The notes: a model not told the origin generated them from the letters alone. A DNA stretch of 64,000 nt from an uncultured Bacteroidales bacterium (GCA_902780235.1 CACZEL010000002.1:62001-126000); one strand, 5' to 3'; shown: positions 16,059-24,377, counted from the first letter of the stretch. Numbers and translations are program-made.

Positions 16059-17732
16059 ATTGCCGTCATTGGCCTGCCGCGAAGCGGTAAGAGTTCGTTG
16101 ACCAAGGCCTTGCAGGAATTAGCCAACAGCCAAGAGCTAAGTGCTAAGAGCCACGCCATGCAATTCGTTGAGGTACATGACCCCGACGAGTTGCACGGCC
16201 ATGCCTATGACGTGGTCTTGCAGGTCGTGGACTCGACGCGCTTGGAAGAGTCCCTGATGCTCACGCCGCATATCATCGACGAGCATCAGAAGATCGTGCT
16301 GGCGATCGGACGCTATGACCTGCTGTTAGAGACCGACCACTCGCTCAATATTCCGAAACTGGAGCAGTTGATCGGTGTACCGACCTGCCGTGTCTCGGTG
16401 CGCCTCAACTACGGCTTGGCGAACTGTCTGGGCATCGTCGAGAACACGATCCATAAACCGGTCTCTACGGCGCACCCGATCTACCACCTCCGGGACCAAG
16501 GGGACGAAGACACTTATCGCGCGTACGTACACGGTATATTAACGGAGACGCTCACGCACGCGAAAGACGACCAGCATCAGACACGCCTCGAACGTATCGA
16601 TAAAGTGCTGACGAACCCTTGGTTGGGTTTCCCCATCATGATGGCGGTGCTCTACTTCGTCTTCTGGTGTACGTTCACGTTGGGCGCTTATCCGCAGGAA
16701 TGGATTGAGAGCGGAATCGACTTGATGGCCGATTGGATGAGGGGACTCATGGATCCCTCATGGTGGTCCTCGCTTCTCATCGATGGTGTACTGCAAGGAG
16801 TAGGGGCGGTGCTTGCTTTCCTGCCGAACATCATCATCCTTTTCTTCTTTATTTCCCTCATGGAAGACTCCGGTTACATGGCGCGTGAGGCGTTTATCAT
16901 GGATACGATCATGCACCGCGTCGGCCTCCACGGACGTAGTTTCATCCCGATGCTGATGGGCTTCGGTTGTAACGTACCGGCGATCATGGCCGCCAAAGAC
17001 ATCCAGAACCCCAAGGATAGGGTTTTGACCATGCTCATGGTGCCGTTCATGTCGTGCTCGGCGCGTCTGCCGGTCTATATGCTGTTTGTCGATACCTTCT
17101 TTGAGCGTCACAAGGCACTTGTCATGATATCGCTTTACGCGATAGGCATTTGCCTATCGGTGCTCTTTGCCATCATCATGAAGCGCACCAAATGGTTCAG
17201 GCAGGATAACGATGATACGGTCAACGAGTTGCCGGAGTTCCGTCTGCCGAAGGCGCGTAACACCGCCGCTCATATATGGGAGCGCGTAGTGGACTACTTG
17301 CAGAAGATATGTACGGTCATCCTCTGGGCGTCGATCATCATCTGGGCACTCGAGTATTTCCCGACGCAGGACCTCAACGACCTGGAGCACTCGTATCTCG
17401 CTTCGATCGGTCAGTTCGTCTCGCCGCTCTTGGAGCCCCTGGGCTTCGATTGGAAGATGTCTGTCTGCCTGTTGACCGGTCTGCCGGCTAAGGAAGCTAT
17501 CGTCTCCACGCTTGCTATCCTGTATGGCGGAGACATCAGTGCGGCCGGTTTCACACCTTTGACGGCCTTCTCGTTCATGCTCTTCGTCCTGCTCTACTTC
17601 CCCTGCGTAGCCACGATCGCTACTCTTCGTCGCGAGGCCGGCAAAGTGTGGGCATGGTTTACCGTCTTCCACAGCCTTGCATTGGCTTGGCTCGTATCCT
17701 TTATCGTTTATCAAATAGGAATGTTATTATGA
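16059..17732 (+). CDS. feoB: FeoB-type ferrous iron permease with degenerate GTPase domain, probable ATT start
   Basis: The membrane part is normal FeoB: two Gate regions with GFGCNVPAIMA and SCSARLPVYMLF, then LTGLPAKEAIVSTL and FPCVATIATLRRE. The N-terminus IAVIGLPRSGKSSLTKAL carries the P-loop, but no ATG/GTG/TTG lies in frame upstream of it (the stop is the TGA at 16011), so ATT at 16059 is the likeliest start; length about 557 residues versus roughly 700-800 in the family. The region that should hold switch I and the G3 DxxG motif is missing and is replaced by a 7-bp array (ELANSQELSAKSHA), and G4 reads AIGRYD. Iron import is likely; GTP-driven gating is doubtful. It overlaps the next gene by ATGA. 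Confidence 0.88.
   Translation: MAVIGLPRSGKSSLTKALQELANSQELSAKSHAMQFVEVHDPDELHGHAYDVVLQVVDSTRLEESLMLTPHIIDEHQKIVLAIGRYDLLLETDHSLNIPKLEQLIGVPTCRVSVRLNYGLANCLGIVENTIHKPVSTAHPIYHLRDQGDEDTYRAYVHGILTETLTHAKDDQHQTRLERIDKVLTNPWLGFPIMMAVLYFVFWCTFTLGAYPQEWIESGIDLMADWMRGLMDPSWWSSLLIDGVLQGVGAVLAFLPNIIILFFFISLMEDSGYMAREAFIMDTIMHRVGLHGRSFIPMLMGFGCNVPAIMAAKDIQNPKDRVLTMLMVPFMSCSARLPVYMLFVDTFFERHKALVMISLYAIGICLSVLFAIIMKRTKWFRQDNDDTVNELPEFRLPKARNTAAHIWERVVDYLQKICTVILWASIIIWALEYFPTQDLNDLEHSYLASIGQFVSPLLEPLGFDWKMSVCLLTGLPAKEAIVSTLAILYGGDISAAGFTPLTAFSFMLFVLLYFPCVATIATLRREAGKVWAWFTVFHSLALAWLVSFIVYQIGMLL
16121..16155. repeat. 7-bp array (AGCYAAG) in the FeoB G domain
   Basis: Units AGCCAAC, AGCCAAG, AGCTAAG, TGCTAAG, AGCCACG, in frame shortly after the P-loop helix. 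Confidence 0.9.
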
Positions 17733-18094
17733 AAAACGTAGTTAATCGTGCCCTTGTGGCTAAGAAAAAATTTCTGTTGTTAGCTTTATTGCTCCTTTCA
17801 CCTTTCATTTTTCACCTTTCACCTTTGTCTGCCGCGAAGGCAGACAAACAAGTCGTTGTTCTATCCGTCGATCTGCATTGTCAGGCTTGTTGTGATAAGA
17901 TCATGAAGAATATCGCCTTTGAGAAGGGCGTCAAGGACATCGTTTGTGACCTTCCGTCCAAAACGGTCACCGTCACCTTCGATGCCAACAAAACCGACGT
18001 CCCCACACTCCTCAAAGCCTTCGAGAAAATCAATAAACCCGCGAAGGTAAAGGAATCAACGCAAACTATTGACACTAAAAAAGACGCCCGTTAG
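17729..18094 (+). CDS. Exported heavy-metal-associated (HMA) domain protein
   Basis: A 121-residue MerP-like protein. A signal peptide is followed by one HMA domain with the metal motif LHCQACCDKI (two Cys, about residues 48-51) and the usual strand VTVTFDANKTDVPTLLKAFE. It probably binds a soft metal ion in the periplasm; pairing with feoB suggests a role near iron or another metal, but that is inference. The ATG at 17729 overlaps the feoB stop. The first 40 bases resemble the potD start (36 of 40 identical). Much of the signal peptide comes from a TTTCACC array. The last codons and the stop lie inside the terminator hairpin. Confidence 0.85.
   Translation: MKNVVNRALVAKKKFLLLALLLLSPFIFHLSPLSAAKADKQVVVLSVDLHCQACCDKIMKNIAFEKGVKDIVCDLPSKTVTVTFDANKTDVPTLLKAFEKINKPAKVKESTQTIDTKKDAR
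17796..17830. repeat. 7-bp array (TTTCACC) encoding part of a signal peptide
   Basis: Units TTTCACC, TTTCATT, TTTCACC, TTTCACC, TTTGTCT, in frame, giving the PFIFHLSPLS hydrophobic stretch. Confidence 0.9.
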
Positions 18095-18106
18095 GACGTC
18101 TTTTTT
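18077..18106. terminator. Bidirectional terminator overlapping the HMA gene's end
   Basis: Stem AAAAAAGACG (18077-18086) with CGTCTTTTTT (18097-18106). The loop contains the TAG stop of the HMA gene. It serves gapA on the other strand. Confidence 0.9.
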
Positions 18107-18140
18107 GCTAATAGCTAACAGCTAACAGCCAATAGCCATT
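18106..18140. repeat. 7-bp array (AGCTAAC/AGCCAAT) after gapA
   Basis: About five units between the terminator and the gapA stop codon: TGCTAAT, AGCTAAC, AGCTAAC, AGCCAAT, AGCCATT. Confidence 0.85.
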
Positions 18141-18141
18141 A

Positions 18142-19206
18142 TTAAAGCTCTGCCAAGTACTTGATCGTACGAACCATCTGGCTGGTGTAGCTGTTCTCGT
18201 TGTCGTACCAGCTAACTACCTGTACCTGATAGGTGTCGTCGTCGATCTTAGCAACCATGGTCTGGGTAGCATCGAAGAGCGAACCGAACTTCATACCGAT
18301 AACATCGCTCGATACGATCTCATCCTCGGTGTAACCGAAGCTCTCGGTCTGAGCAGCCTTCATAGCAGCGTTGATACCCTCTTTAGTGATGTCTTTACCC
18401 TTAACAACTGCAACCAGGATAGTGGTCGATCCGGTCGGAGTCGGAACGCGCTGTGCGCTACCGATCAACTTACCGTTCAGCTCCGGAATTACCAAACCGA
18501 TAGCCTTTGCAGCACCGGTGCTGTTCGGAACGATGTTCTGTGCACCTGCACGGCTACGACGGAGGTCACCCTTACGTTGCGGACCATCGAGAATCATCTG
18601 GTCACCCGTGTAAGCGTGAATCGTGCTCATGATACCGCTCTGGATCGGAGCGTATTTGTGCAGAGCAGCTGCCATCGGAGCGAGACAGTTGGTCGTACAA
18701 GAAGCTGCGGAGATAACCTTATCTGCCGGAGTCAGAGTCTTGTGGTTTACGTTGTAAACGATGGTCGGAAGATCGTTACCTGCCGGAGCGGAGATAACTA
18801 CTTTCTTTGCACCTGCTTGGATATGAGCCTCAGCTTTAGCTTTGCTGGTATAGAAACCGGTGCACTCCAGAACTACATCGATACCGAGTTTGCCCCAAGG
18901 CAGCTCAGCTGCGTTCGGCATAGCGTAGATAGTGATCTCCTTGCCGTCAACGATGATCGAACCCGGAGTAACAACAGTCTTACCGTCCTCTGCGAGAACA
19001 GCGTCTTTGTAAGCTACAGTGTGCTTGCCCTCACCGAATTTGCCTGCGAAACCACCCTGAGCGGTGTCGTATTTCAGAAGGTGAGCCAACATCTTCGGGC
19101 TGGTCAAGTCGTTGATTGCAACTACTTCATAACCCTCAGCTTCGAACATCTGACGGAAAGCCAGACGACCAATACGGCCAAAGCCGTTAATTGCTACTTT
19201 TGTCAT
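18142..19206 (-). CDS. gapA: Glyceraldehyde-3-phosphate dehydrogenase
   Basis: Cytosolic glycolytic GAPDH, 354 residues. NAD-binding start [16 protein letters not shown], the catalytic Cys in [12 protein letters not shown] (near residue 169), the phosphate-site [17 protein letters not shown] and the C-terminal [16 protein letters not shown] are all intact. It is monocistronic, with its own promoter (19269-19299) and a shared terminator. It takes up the glyceraldehyde-3-phosphate produced by the hexuronate pathway encoded elsewhere in the window. Confidence 0.97.
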   Translation of the reverse strand: MTKVAINGFGRIGRLAFRQMFEAEGYEVVAINDLTSPKMLAHLLKYDTAQGGFAGKFGEGKHTVAYKDAVLAEDGKTVVTPGSIIVDGKEITIYAMPNAAELPWGKLGIDVVLECTGFYTSKAKAEAHIQAGAKKVVISAPAGNDLPTIVYNVNHKTLTPADKVISAASCTTNCLAPMAAALHKYAPIQSGIMSTIHAYTGDQMILDGPQRKGDLRRSRAGAQNIVPNSTGAAKAIGLVIPELNGKLIGSAQRVPTPTGSTTILVAVVKGKDITKEGINAAMKAAQTESFGYTEDEIVSSDVIGMKFGSLFDATQTMVAKIDDDTYQVQVVSWYDNENSYTSQMVRTIKYLAEL

Positions 19207-19268
19207 AGTGTGTAATAATTTAAATTATTTGTGTATAAATTTTTTTTGTTTCTTCTTCAAACCGGCTA

Positions 19269-19299
19269 CAAAATTACAACATTTTTTTTATATACGAAA
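19269..19299 (-). promoter_or_regulatory. gapA promoter
   Basis: TAATTTTG (19276-19269, minus) preceded at the usual distance by TTTCGTATATA and an A-run. Leader about 57 nt. Confidence 0.7.
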
Positions 19300-19359
19300 A
19301 TAATTCGTATAAAAAATTAAATTTTGTTATCTTTTTTTAGCAAAATAGGGCTTTTCCCC

Positions 19360-19387
19360 TTTCATCTTTCACTTTTCACCTTTCACT
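19360..19387. repeat. 7-bp array (TTTCACY) containing the RNase H stop codon
   Basis: Units TTTCATC, TTTCACT, TTTCACC, TTTCACT. The TGA of the minus-strand RNase H gene (19383-19385) is inside the last unit. Confidence 0.85.
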
Positions 19388-20033
19388 TTCTTCCAAAATC
19401 CGCCGGAATCTCGCCCCAAGCTTTGGTGTCCCACTTATAGATAGGGGTATTCCATGTGTTGTCATGCAGCCACATTTCCGCCTTCCTCACCATGAAAAAG
19501 AGGTCTTGGTTGGAGGCATTCCATTCGATCTTGGTGTCCGCGTGGCCTTTCTTGAGCCATGAGAGCGCTGTGCGGCTATCCGTGTAAAGCGCCCACGGCA
19601 GGTTGTTCTGCTTCAGATAAGCTAAGCCCAATACGATCGCTAAAAACTCGCCGATATTATTGGTGCCTTGCTGAAACGGTCCGCGATGAAAAACCTCCGT
19701 ACCGGTATCGGCGATCACACCGCGGAACTCCATCACACCGGGGTTACCGCTACAGGCGGCATCCACTGCCAAAGCAGGGAGAATGGGAGTCGAGAATTGA
19801 GAATTGACAATTGATAAATGAGAATGGCCTTCCTTCTCTGTCTTGGGTTTGCGGATGATATACAGGTCGGGGGAAGAGCTAAAAGCCTGCTCGGCTTCCT
19901 GACGTGTAGCAAATCCTTTGAATTTCGCACCCGTCTGCCCTTTTACCTGCGCTTCGCAGTCCTCCCATGTATCGTAGATACCGGGTGTCTTACCGGACCA
20001 CACAACGTAATATGCTGCTTTTTTCTTACTCAC
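19383..20033 (-). CDS. rnhA: Ribonuclease H with viroplasmin-like N-terminal domain
   Basis: About 216 residues. The N-terminal 50 residues (AAYYVVWSGKTPGIYDTWED then CEAQVKGQTGAKFKGFATR) are the viroplasmin-like hybrid-binding domain found in eukaryote-type RNase H1. The C-terminal domain has the RNase H fold, with the acidic residues in AVDAACSGNP, IGEFLAIVLGL and ALYTDSRTA. It removes RNA from RNA/DNA hybrids. GTG at 20031-20033 is chosen because an ORF from further upstream would overlap tRNA-Arg. A 7-bp array (19792-19826) encodes part of the linker between the two domains, where extra length is easily tolerated. Confidence 0.9.
   Translation of the reverse strand: MSKKKAAYYVVWSGKTPGIYDTWEDCEAQVKGQTGAKFKGFATRQEAEQAFSSSPDLYIIRKPKTEKEGHSHLSIVNSQFSTPILPALAVDAACSGNPGVMEFRGVIADTGTEVFHRGPFQQGTNNIGEFLAIVLGLAYLKQNNLPWALYTDSRTALSWLKKGHADTKIEWNASNQDLFFMVRKAEMWLHDNTWNTPIYKWDTKAWGEIPADFGRK
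19792..19826. repeat. 7-bp array (GAGAATT) in the RNase H linker
   Basis: Units GAGAATT, GAGAATT, GACAATT, GATAAAT, GAGAATG, in frame between viroplasmin and RNase H domains. Confidence 0.9.
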
Positions 20034-20041
20034 TGTTTTTG

Positions 20042-20113
20042 TAGTCCCTTTGGGAATCGAACCCAAATCTGAGCTTTAGGAGAGCCCTGTTCTATCCATT
20101 GAACTAAGAGACC
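20042..20113 (-). tRNA. tRNA-Arg(CCT)
   Basis: A complete cloverleaf on the minus strand: acceptor GGTCTCT/AGGGACT, D arm TTCAATGGATAGAAC, anticodon loop CTCCTAA (anticodon CCT), T arm with GGTTCGATTCC. CCA is not encoded. It lies directly upstream of the RNase H gene on the same strand. Confidence 0.95.
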
Positions 20114-20120
20114 AATATTA

Positions 20121-20834
20121 TTAGCACCTACTCGGGAACTCGCCGTACTCCTCGAAGATGTAATTGAGGAAGTCATTCATCGGTTTGGCAGCTTTGGCGA
20201 TGTCCACCACTTGGTCCATGAAGTCGGGCGAGCAGACCGTCTCGTCGCTCAGCGGTACCGACACCGTGTACATCTTATGTTTGAGCCATTCGGCATGCAC
20301 AAAATCGGGATCAAAACCTGCCGGCACTTTCTTAAGACCTGTGCCCCAATAACTATCAAAATCCTGCGCGAAGTATTTCTTCCATTGGCGGGAACCCATG
20401 ATCGCCTCCACCTCTTCGTAGTTGGCTTCTATCTCCGAGCGGAGCGCTTTGAGCAGCTCCTTGCCCGGATCCCAGATGCCGGCAGCGAACATACACTGAC
20501 CGGGTTGGATATGTACGTAATAACCGCCTCGCATGGATTTCTTTCCCCATGTCTTGGGTTGTCCCGGCACGCCGGTAGCAGGAAAACAGCCGAACCACTC
20601 TTTGTACGGCCGTTTGTCCGCCGAGAAGCGGATATCGCGGTTGATGCGCCAGATACAGTCTTTCGCTTGCAGCCCTTTGAGCGTCGGATCGAACGCCGTC
20701 AGACGGGAGATATACTCCGTCGAGAACGCTATAAAACGGTCTCGGCACGCTTGGTACCGGGCTCTGTTCGCGTCAAACCAATCTTTGTTGTTATTAACCG
20801 CTAACTCTGCCAAAAAATCTAATGTCTCTTTCAT
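20121..20834 (-). CDS. DUF2461 family protein
   Basis: A 237-residue cytoplasmic protein of the DUF2461 (TIGR02453) family: LAVNNNKDWFDANRARY near the N-terminus, IWRINRDIRFSADKRPYKEW in the middle, and GGYYVHIQPGQCMFAAGIW. The family is widespread in Bacteroidota and has no assigned reaction. It is followed on the same strand by tRNA-Arg and the RNase H gene, so all three could be on one transcript. Confidence 0.9.
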   Translation of the reverse strand: MKETLDFLAELAVNNNKDWFDANRARYQACRDRFIAFSTEYISRLTAFDPTLKGLQAKDCIWRINRDIRFSADKRPYKEWFGCFPATGVPGQPKTWGKKSMRGGYYVHIQPGQCMFAAGIWDPGKELLKALRSEIEANYEEVEAIMGSRQWKKYFAQDFDSYWGTGLKKVPAGFDPDFVHAEWLKHKMYTVSVPLSDETVCSPDFMDQVVDIAKAAKPMNDFLNYIFEEYGEFPSRC

Positions 20835-20868
20835 TTTGTTGTAATAACGTGATCACGTAATTACGAAA

Positions 20869-21711
20869 TTACGAAAGTTTCTTAACACAACGTCTCAGCC
20901 CATCCATCCAATAAGGAATACTAACCCCAAACGTCTTTTTGAATTTCGACTTGTCGAGCACGCTATAATGGGGACGGGGAGTCTTGTATTGGTATTCTTC
21001 CGATAAGATCGGGCGAACCTGACAAGTTCGGATACCCGCCAACTCATGGATAGCGATCGTGAAATCGAACCACGAGCAGACACCTTCATTCGTGAAATGG
21101 TAGATACCCGGCTGCCATACGTGATGCTCGATGACGGTGAAGATCGCCGCAGCAAGATCAGCCGCGTAGGTCGGTGTACCGATCTGGTCAAACACCACGC
21201 CGAGTTTCTCTTTCTCCTTACCCAACTTGATCATCGTCTTCACGAAGTTATTGCCGTACTCCGAATAGAGCCATGCTGTACGCAGGATCACCGCTTCGGG
21301 ACATGCGGCCAAGAGCCTTTTCTCGCCTTCGTATTTCGTACGACCGTACGCAGTACGCGGAGCCACCGGATCGGACTCCTTACACGGTACATGCTCGTCA
21401 CCCGAGAAAACGTAGTCGGTGCTCACATGGATCACCTTCACCCCTTGGCTGCCTAAGATAGCTACCGCGTCGGCATTGATCTTCATCGCCGTCGCCTCGT
21501 CCTCCTCGGCCTTATCGACATTCGTATAGGCGGCGCAGTTAACAATCAACTCAATATTGTTGGCCTCCACAAAAGCAGACACCGCCACTTTGTCGGTGAT
21601 GTCTAACTCTGCGATATCCGTGAAGAAATAGGAATGTTCGGGATGCGAAGCACTCAGCACGCGCATCTCATTCCCCAACTGTCCGTTTGCACCGGTTACA
21701 AGAATATTCAT
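20869..21711 (-). CDS. rfbD: dTDP-4-dehydrorhamnose reductase
   Basis: The last step of dTDP-L-rhamnose synthesis, a cytosolic short-chain dehydrogenase of 280 residues. NADPH motif TGANGQLGNEM at the N-terminus, and the catalytic YGRTKYEGEK (Tyr and Lys, near residues 125-129). It follows rfbC by one base, so the two are co-translated. rfbA and rfbB are not in the window. The product feeds O-antigen or exopolysaccharide. Confidence 0.95.
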   Translation of the reverse strand: MNILVTGANGQLGNEMRVLSASHPEHSYFFTDIAELDITDKVAVSAFVEANNIELIVNCAAYTNVDKAEEDEATAMKINADAVAILGSQGVKVIHVSTDYVFSGDEHVPCKESDPVAPRTAYGRTKYEGEKRLLAACPEAVILRTAWLYSEYGNNFVKTMIKLGKEKEKLGVVFDQIGTPTYAADLAAAIFTVIEHHVWQPGIYHFTNEGVCSWFDFTIAIHELAGIRTCQVRPILSEEYQYKTPRPHYSVLDKSKFKKTFGVSIPYWMDGLRRCVKKLS

Positions 21712-21712
21712 A

Positions 21713-22261
21713 TCAGAATGGATTATCGAAATCTTTTAACAAAGGATGCTTTTTGTCTTTTTCGCTCAGAATCCGCAACTCTTCCGGCACTTGCCAATCG
21801 ATCGCCAGATTCGGGTCGTTGAGCAGAATACCGCCGTCCGCCTCAGGATGATAGAGGTTGTCGCATTTATAGGTGAAGATCGCCTGATTACTTAGCACTG
21901 AGAACCCGTGCGCAAAACCACGCGGAATAAAGAACTGCCGCTTGTTGTCCTCGCTCAACTCCACGCCGAACCACTGTCCGTACGTCGGGCTGTCCTTGCG
22001 AAGATCTACCGCTACATCTAACACTCGTCCTACCGTGCAACACACCAGTTTCGCCTGACTGTATGGCGGACGCTGAAAATGCAAACCGCGTACTACCCCG
22101 TAACTCGAACAACTCTGGTTGTCTTGCACGAACTGCGCATCGATACCTGCCGCACGATAGCGCTCCTCATTATACGTCTCCACAAAATACCCGCGCGCGT
22201 CCTTGAAAACCTGCGGCTCGATCACTAACAGTCCCTCAATCGGTGTCTTGATAATATTCAT
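21713..22261 (-). CDS. rfbC: dTDP-4-dehydrorhamnose 3,5-epimerase
   Basis: A cupin-fold epimerase of 182 residues, acting just before RfbD. VRGLHFQRPPYSQAKLV carries the catalytic His (near residue 62), and IPRGFAHGFSVLS is the second core motif. The promoter at 22315-22345 is immediately upstream. It is the first gene of rfbC-rfbD. Confidence 0.95.
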   Translation of the reverse strand: MNIIKTPIEGLLVIEPQVFKDARGYFVETYNEERYRAAGIDAQFVQDNQSCSSYGVVRGLHFQRPPYSQAKLVCCTVGRVLDVAVDLRKDSPTYGQWFGVELSEDNKRQFFIPRGFAHGFSVLSNQAIFTYKCDNLYHPEADGGILLNDPNLAIDWQVPEELRILSEKDKKHPLLKDFDNPF

Positions 22262-22314
22262 ATTGCTTTTATCTTTTCTCTTTCAGTGAAACGGTCTTTT
22301 TTCTAAAAACTCTG

Positions 22315-22345
22315 CAAAATTACTGCTTTTTTTGCATATATGCAA
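22315..22345 (-). promoter_or_regulatory. rfbCD promoter with palindromic -33
   Basis: On the minus strand, the perfect palindrome TTGCATATATGCAA (22345-22332), A-run, GCAG, TAATTTTG (22322-22315); 23-nt spacing. Confidence 0.88.
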
Positions 22346-22365
22346 GATTTTTCGCAAAAATATCG

Positions 22366-23997
22366 TTATTTCATAATTTGTTTATGCACAAACAAGCCGG
22401 GAAGCATGGTCATCTTCACGCCGTCGATGCAGGGCCCGAACAGGTACAGCGGGTAGGGTTTCCACTCGTCCCGCTTCCATTCGACTTGGTACTTGCGCGG
22501 AACGATATCCACCGCGGTCGGATTGCTCTTCGGGATCAGCGCGTTAGCTGCACCCGAGAAGAAATCGGCGTTCTTCGCCAGTATGTCGTACGGGATTGGA
22601 TCCTCTTTGTGAATCGTCACGTTCATCCCGTGGTACTGCATGCAGAACTGCCCTTTGGCGATGTTTTTGTCGCCTTGGTAATGGGCATCCAACCGATGGA
22701 TCGTACACTCGCAGGTCACGCCGATCAGCGGACGGAGGAATCCGTTCAGATCCTTGATCTCCAATTCCGAACCCTCTATCTGCACCTCAAAAGAACTTTT
22801 CTTGTCCATGTGCATCGTGTAGCGCGCCTCCACATGTCCTTGATCGCCGAAAGGCGCTTTGGCGAGGTTATACCACGTTGCGCCGGGACGGTTGGTGACG
22901 TTCGACAGTTGTGCCCGGGCATTGCGGATATGGAAAGCACCGTGGTTCTTCGGCGTGGTTGCTACCTCTAAATCCATCTTTTGCACCGACGCATTGACCT
23001 GCTTGACGGCAAAACGAACCGGCAACGCCATCAGAAACGCTTGCGGTGTACCGAACGGATGTTTCGGGCCATAACGCGTGTCGCGGCATACATGGATCCG
23101 ACGGGCATCCACTTGCAGGCTCTCCAAGGTATAGTCCTTCGCTTGCACCTTCCGAAGCGGGTTCAGCGCCGACGTGCGCAGATGGTTCAACTCAATATCG
23201 ATCCACGACACCGGTTCGCGCTTTAACTCCGCTAACTGCGACGGCTTGAGCGTGTTGTAGAATCGTGTATAACCCAACTCGATCGGTCCTTGATCCTCCG
23301 TCTTGAGATCATGGATCTCCAGCCCGAAAAGACCGTCCGGCAGTTGGGCGCGAACGCTGTTCAACTCAACCTCATACACCGAGTCATTAAACGTAAACAC
23401 AGAGTCCTCCAAATCATACCGGATATTATGCCACTCGGTCGTAAGGCTGTCTAACGCCACATGCATCGGTGAGATCGTACTCTGCACCCGAGCCTGCAAA
23501 TCCTCGATCTCGAAATGATGCACGCCGACACGCTTCAACCATGTACTGGCTTTCTCCAAAGTCGAGTCTTTCGGGAAAGCAGGAAGAATCGATTCCGGAT
23601 GTTTCTCGTCGATATAAAGCACGATCTCCGGATGATCCAGACTCACCTTATGTATCTTGAGCGCGTGCTCGCGCCAAAGGTCCGCATAATGAACGGTGAT
23701 AACCGCTAAAGTAGGAATATGCAGCGCCAAACCCGGTGCACGCCGGTCGGTGATGGAGTCTTCCAAAGTCAGGCTGTTCGTGCTGAAGGTGATATCTTTC
23801 ACGATCGCCGAACCGCTGATCAGGTTCAGGTAAATACCTCCTACGGTCGCTTCGGCGTCCGGCATTTGTTCAAAGGCTTGCCTTACTTTTTTCTGAACCA
23901 ATCTCGAGGCCACAATGTCAGCACTCAAGAACAATGCTACCACGATCGCTACCAGCGACCCAACGATCCACAATGCTATCTTTCCGACTCTTTTCAT
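22366..23997 (-). CDS. AsmA-like membrane-anchored protein
   Basis: A 543-residue protein with one N-terminal membrane anchor (IALWIVGSLVAIVVALFLSA, near residue 8) and a long, beta-rich periplasmic region without enzyme motifs. The opening SRLVQKKVRQAF and segments like GGIYLNLISGSAIVKDITF resemble the AsmA/YicH-type bridge proteins linked to lipid transport and envelope maintenance. The similarity is by layout only, so the assignment is tentative. Its transcript leader is almost wholly a 4 x 22-bp array holding upstream start codons. Confidence 0.65.
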   Translation of the reverse strand: MKRVGKIALWIVGSLVAIVVALFLSADIVASRLVQKKVRQAFEQMPDAEATVGGIYLNLISGSAIVKDITFSTNSLTLEDSITDRRAPGLALHIPTLAVITVHYADLWREHALKIHKVSLDHPEIVLYIDEKHPESILPAFPKDSTLEKASTWLKRVGVHHFEIEDLQARVQSTISPMHVALDSLTTEWHNIRYDLEDSVFTFNDSVYEVELNSVRAQLPDGLFGLEIHDLKTEDQGPIELGYTRFYNTLKPSQLAELKREPVSWIDIELNHLRTSALNPLRKVQAKDYTLESLQVDARRIHVCRDTRYGPKHPFGTPQAFLMALPVRFAVKQVNASVQKMDLEVATTPKNHGAFHIRNARAQLSNVTNRPGATWYNLAKAPFGDQGHVEARYTMHMDKKSSFEVQIEGSELEIKDLNGFLRPLIGVTCECTIHRLDAHYQGDKNIAKGQFCMQYHGMNVTIHKEDPIPYDILAKNADFFSGAANALIPKSNPTAVDIVPRKYQVEWKRDEWKPYPLYLFGPCIDGVKMTMLPGLFVHKQIMK

Positions 23998-24004
23998 GAT
24001 ACGT

Positions 24005-24092
24005 ACATGATGATTTAGTTAAATTCACATGATGATTTAGTTAAATTCACATGATGATTTAGTTAAATTCGCATGATGATTTCGTTAAATTC
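24005..24092. repeat. 4 x 22-bp array carrying minimal upstream ORFs
   Basis: The unit ACATGATGATTTAGTTAAAT plus TC occurs four times at 22-bp spacing. On the minus strand every unit has an ATG (at 24074, 24052, 24030, 24008) closed within a few codons; two are exact ATGTGA start-stop pairs. Confidence 0.9.
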
Positions 24093-24096
24093 GCCG

Positions 24097-24127
24097 CAAA
24101 GTTACTGCTTTTTTTGCACATACGCAA
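24097..24127 (-). promoter_or_regulatory. Promoter of the AsmA-like gene
   Basis: Minus strand TTGCGTATGTGCAA, A-run, GCAG, TAACTTTG (24104-24097), 23-nt spacing. The leader is about 93 nt. Confidence 0.85.
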
Positions 24128-24196
24128 GCCCGCGCGCATTTTTCCTTAATTTTTTTTCTTTCTTTTTTTTCTTCCCTCTAACATGATTTTAGCATT

Positions 24197-24273
24197 GTAT
24201 AGTATGCGATTAGTATGTTATCAGTAGGTGGTTAGTAGGTTATTAGTAGGTGATTAGTAGGTTATAATCGGTA
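24197..24273. repeat. 7 x 11-bp array
   Basis: Units such as GATTAGTATGT, TATCAGTAGGT, GGTTAGTAGGT, TATTAGTAGGT, GATTAGTAGGT in strict 11-bp register, between the two divergent promoters. Confidence 0.85.
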
Positions 24274-24377
24274 TTATACCGGTAAAATCTCCACATAGAC
24301 AGTAGAAAACAGTAAAAAGACGGTATGTGGAAAAATTGACGGAAATGGTGAAAAACCGTTGAAAGAATGGCATATGC

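Noticed and set aside
20034-20066. Upstream start of RNase H at 20066
   Set aside because: Those codons are the 3' part of tRNA-Arg.
24005-24092. CRISPR-like array
   Set aside because: Units of 22 bp are directly abutting with no spacers, and no cas genes are present.
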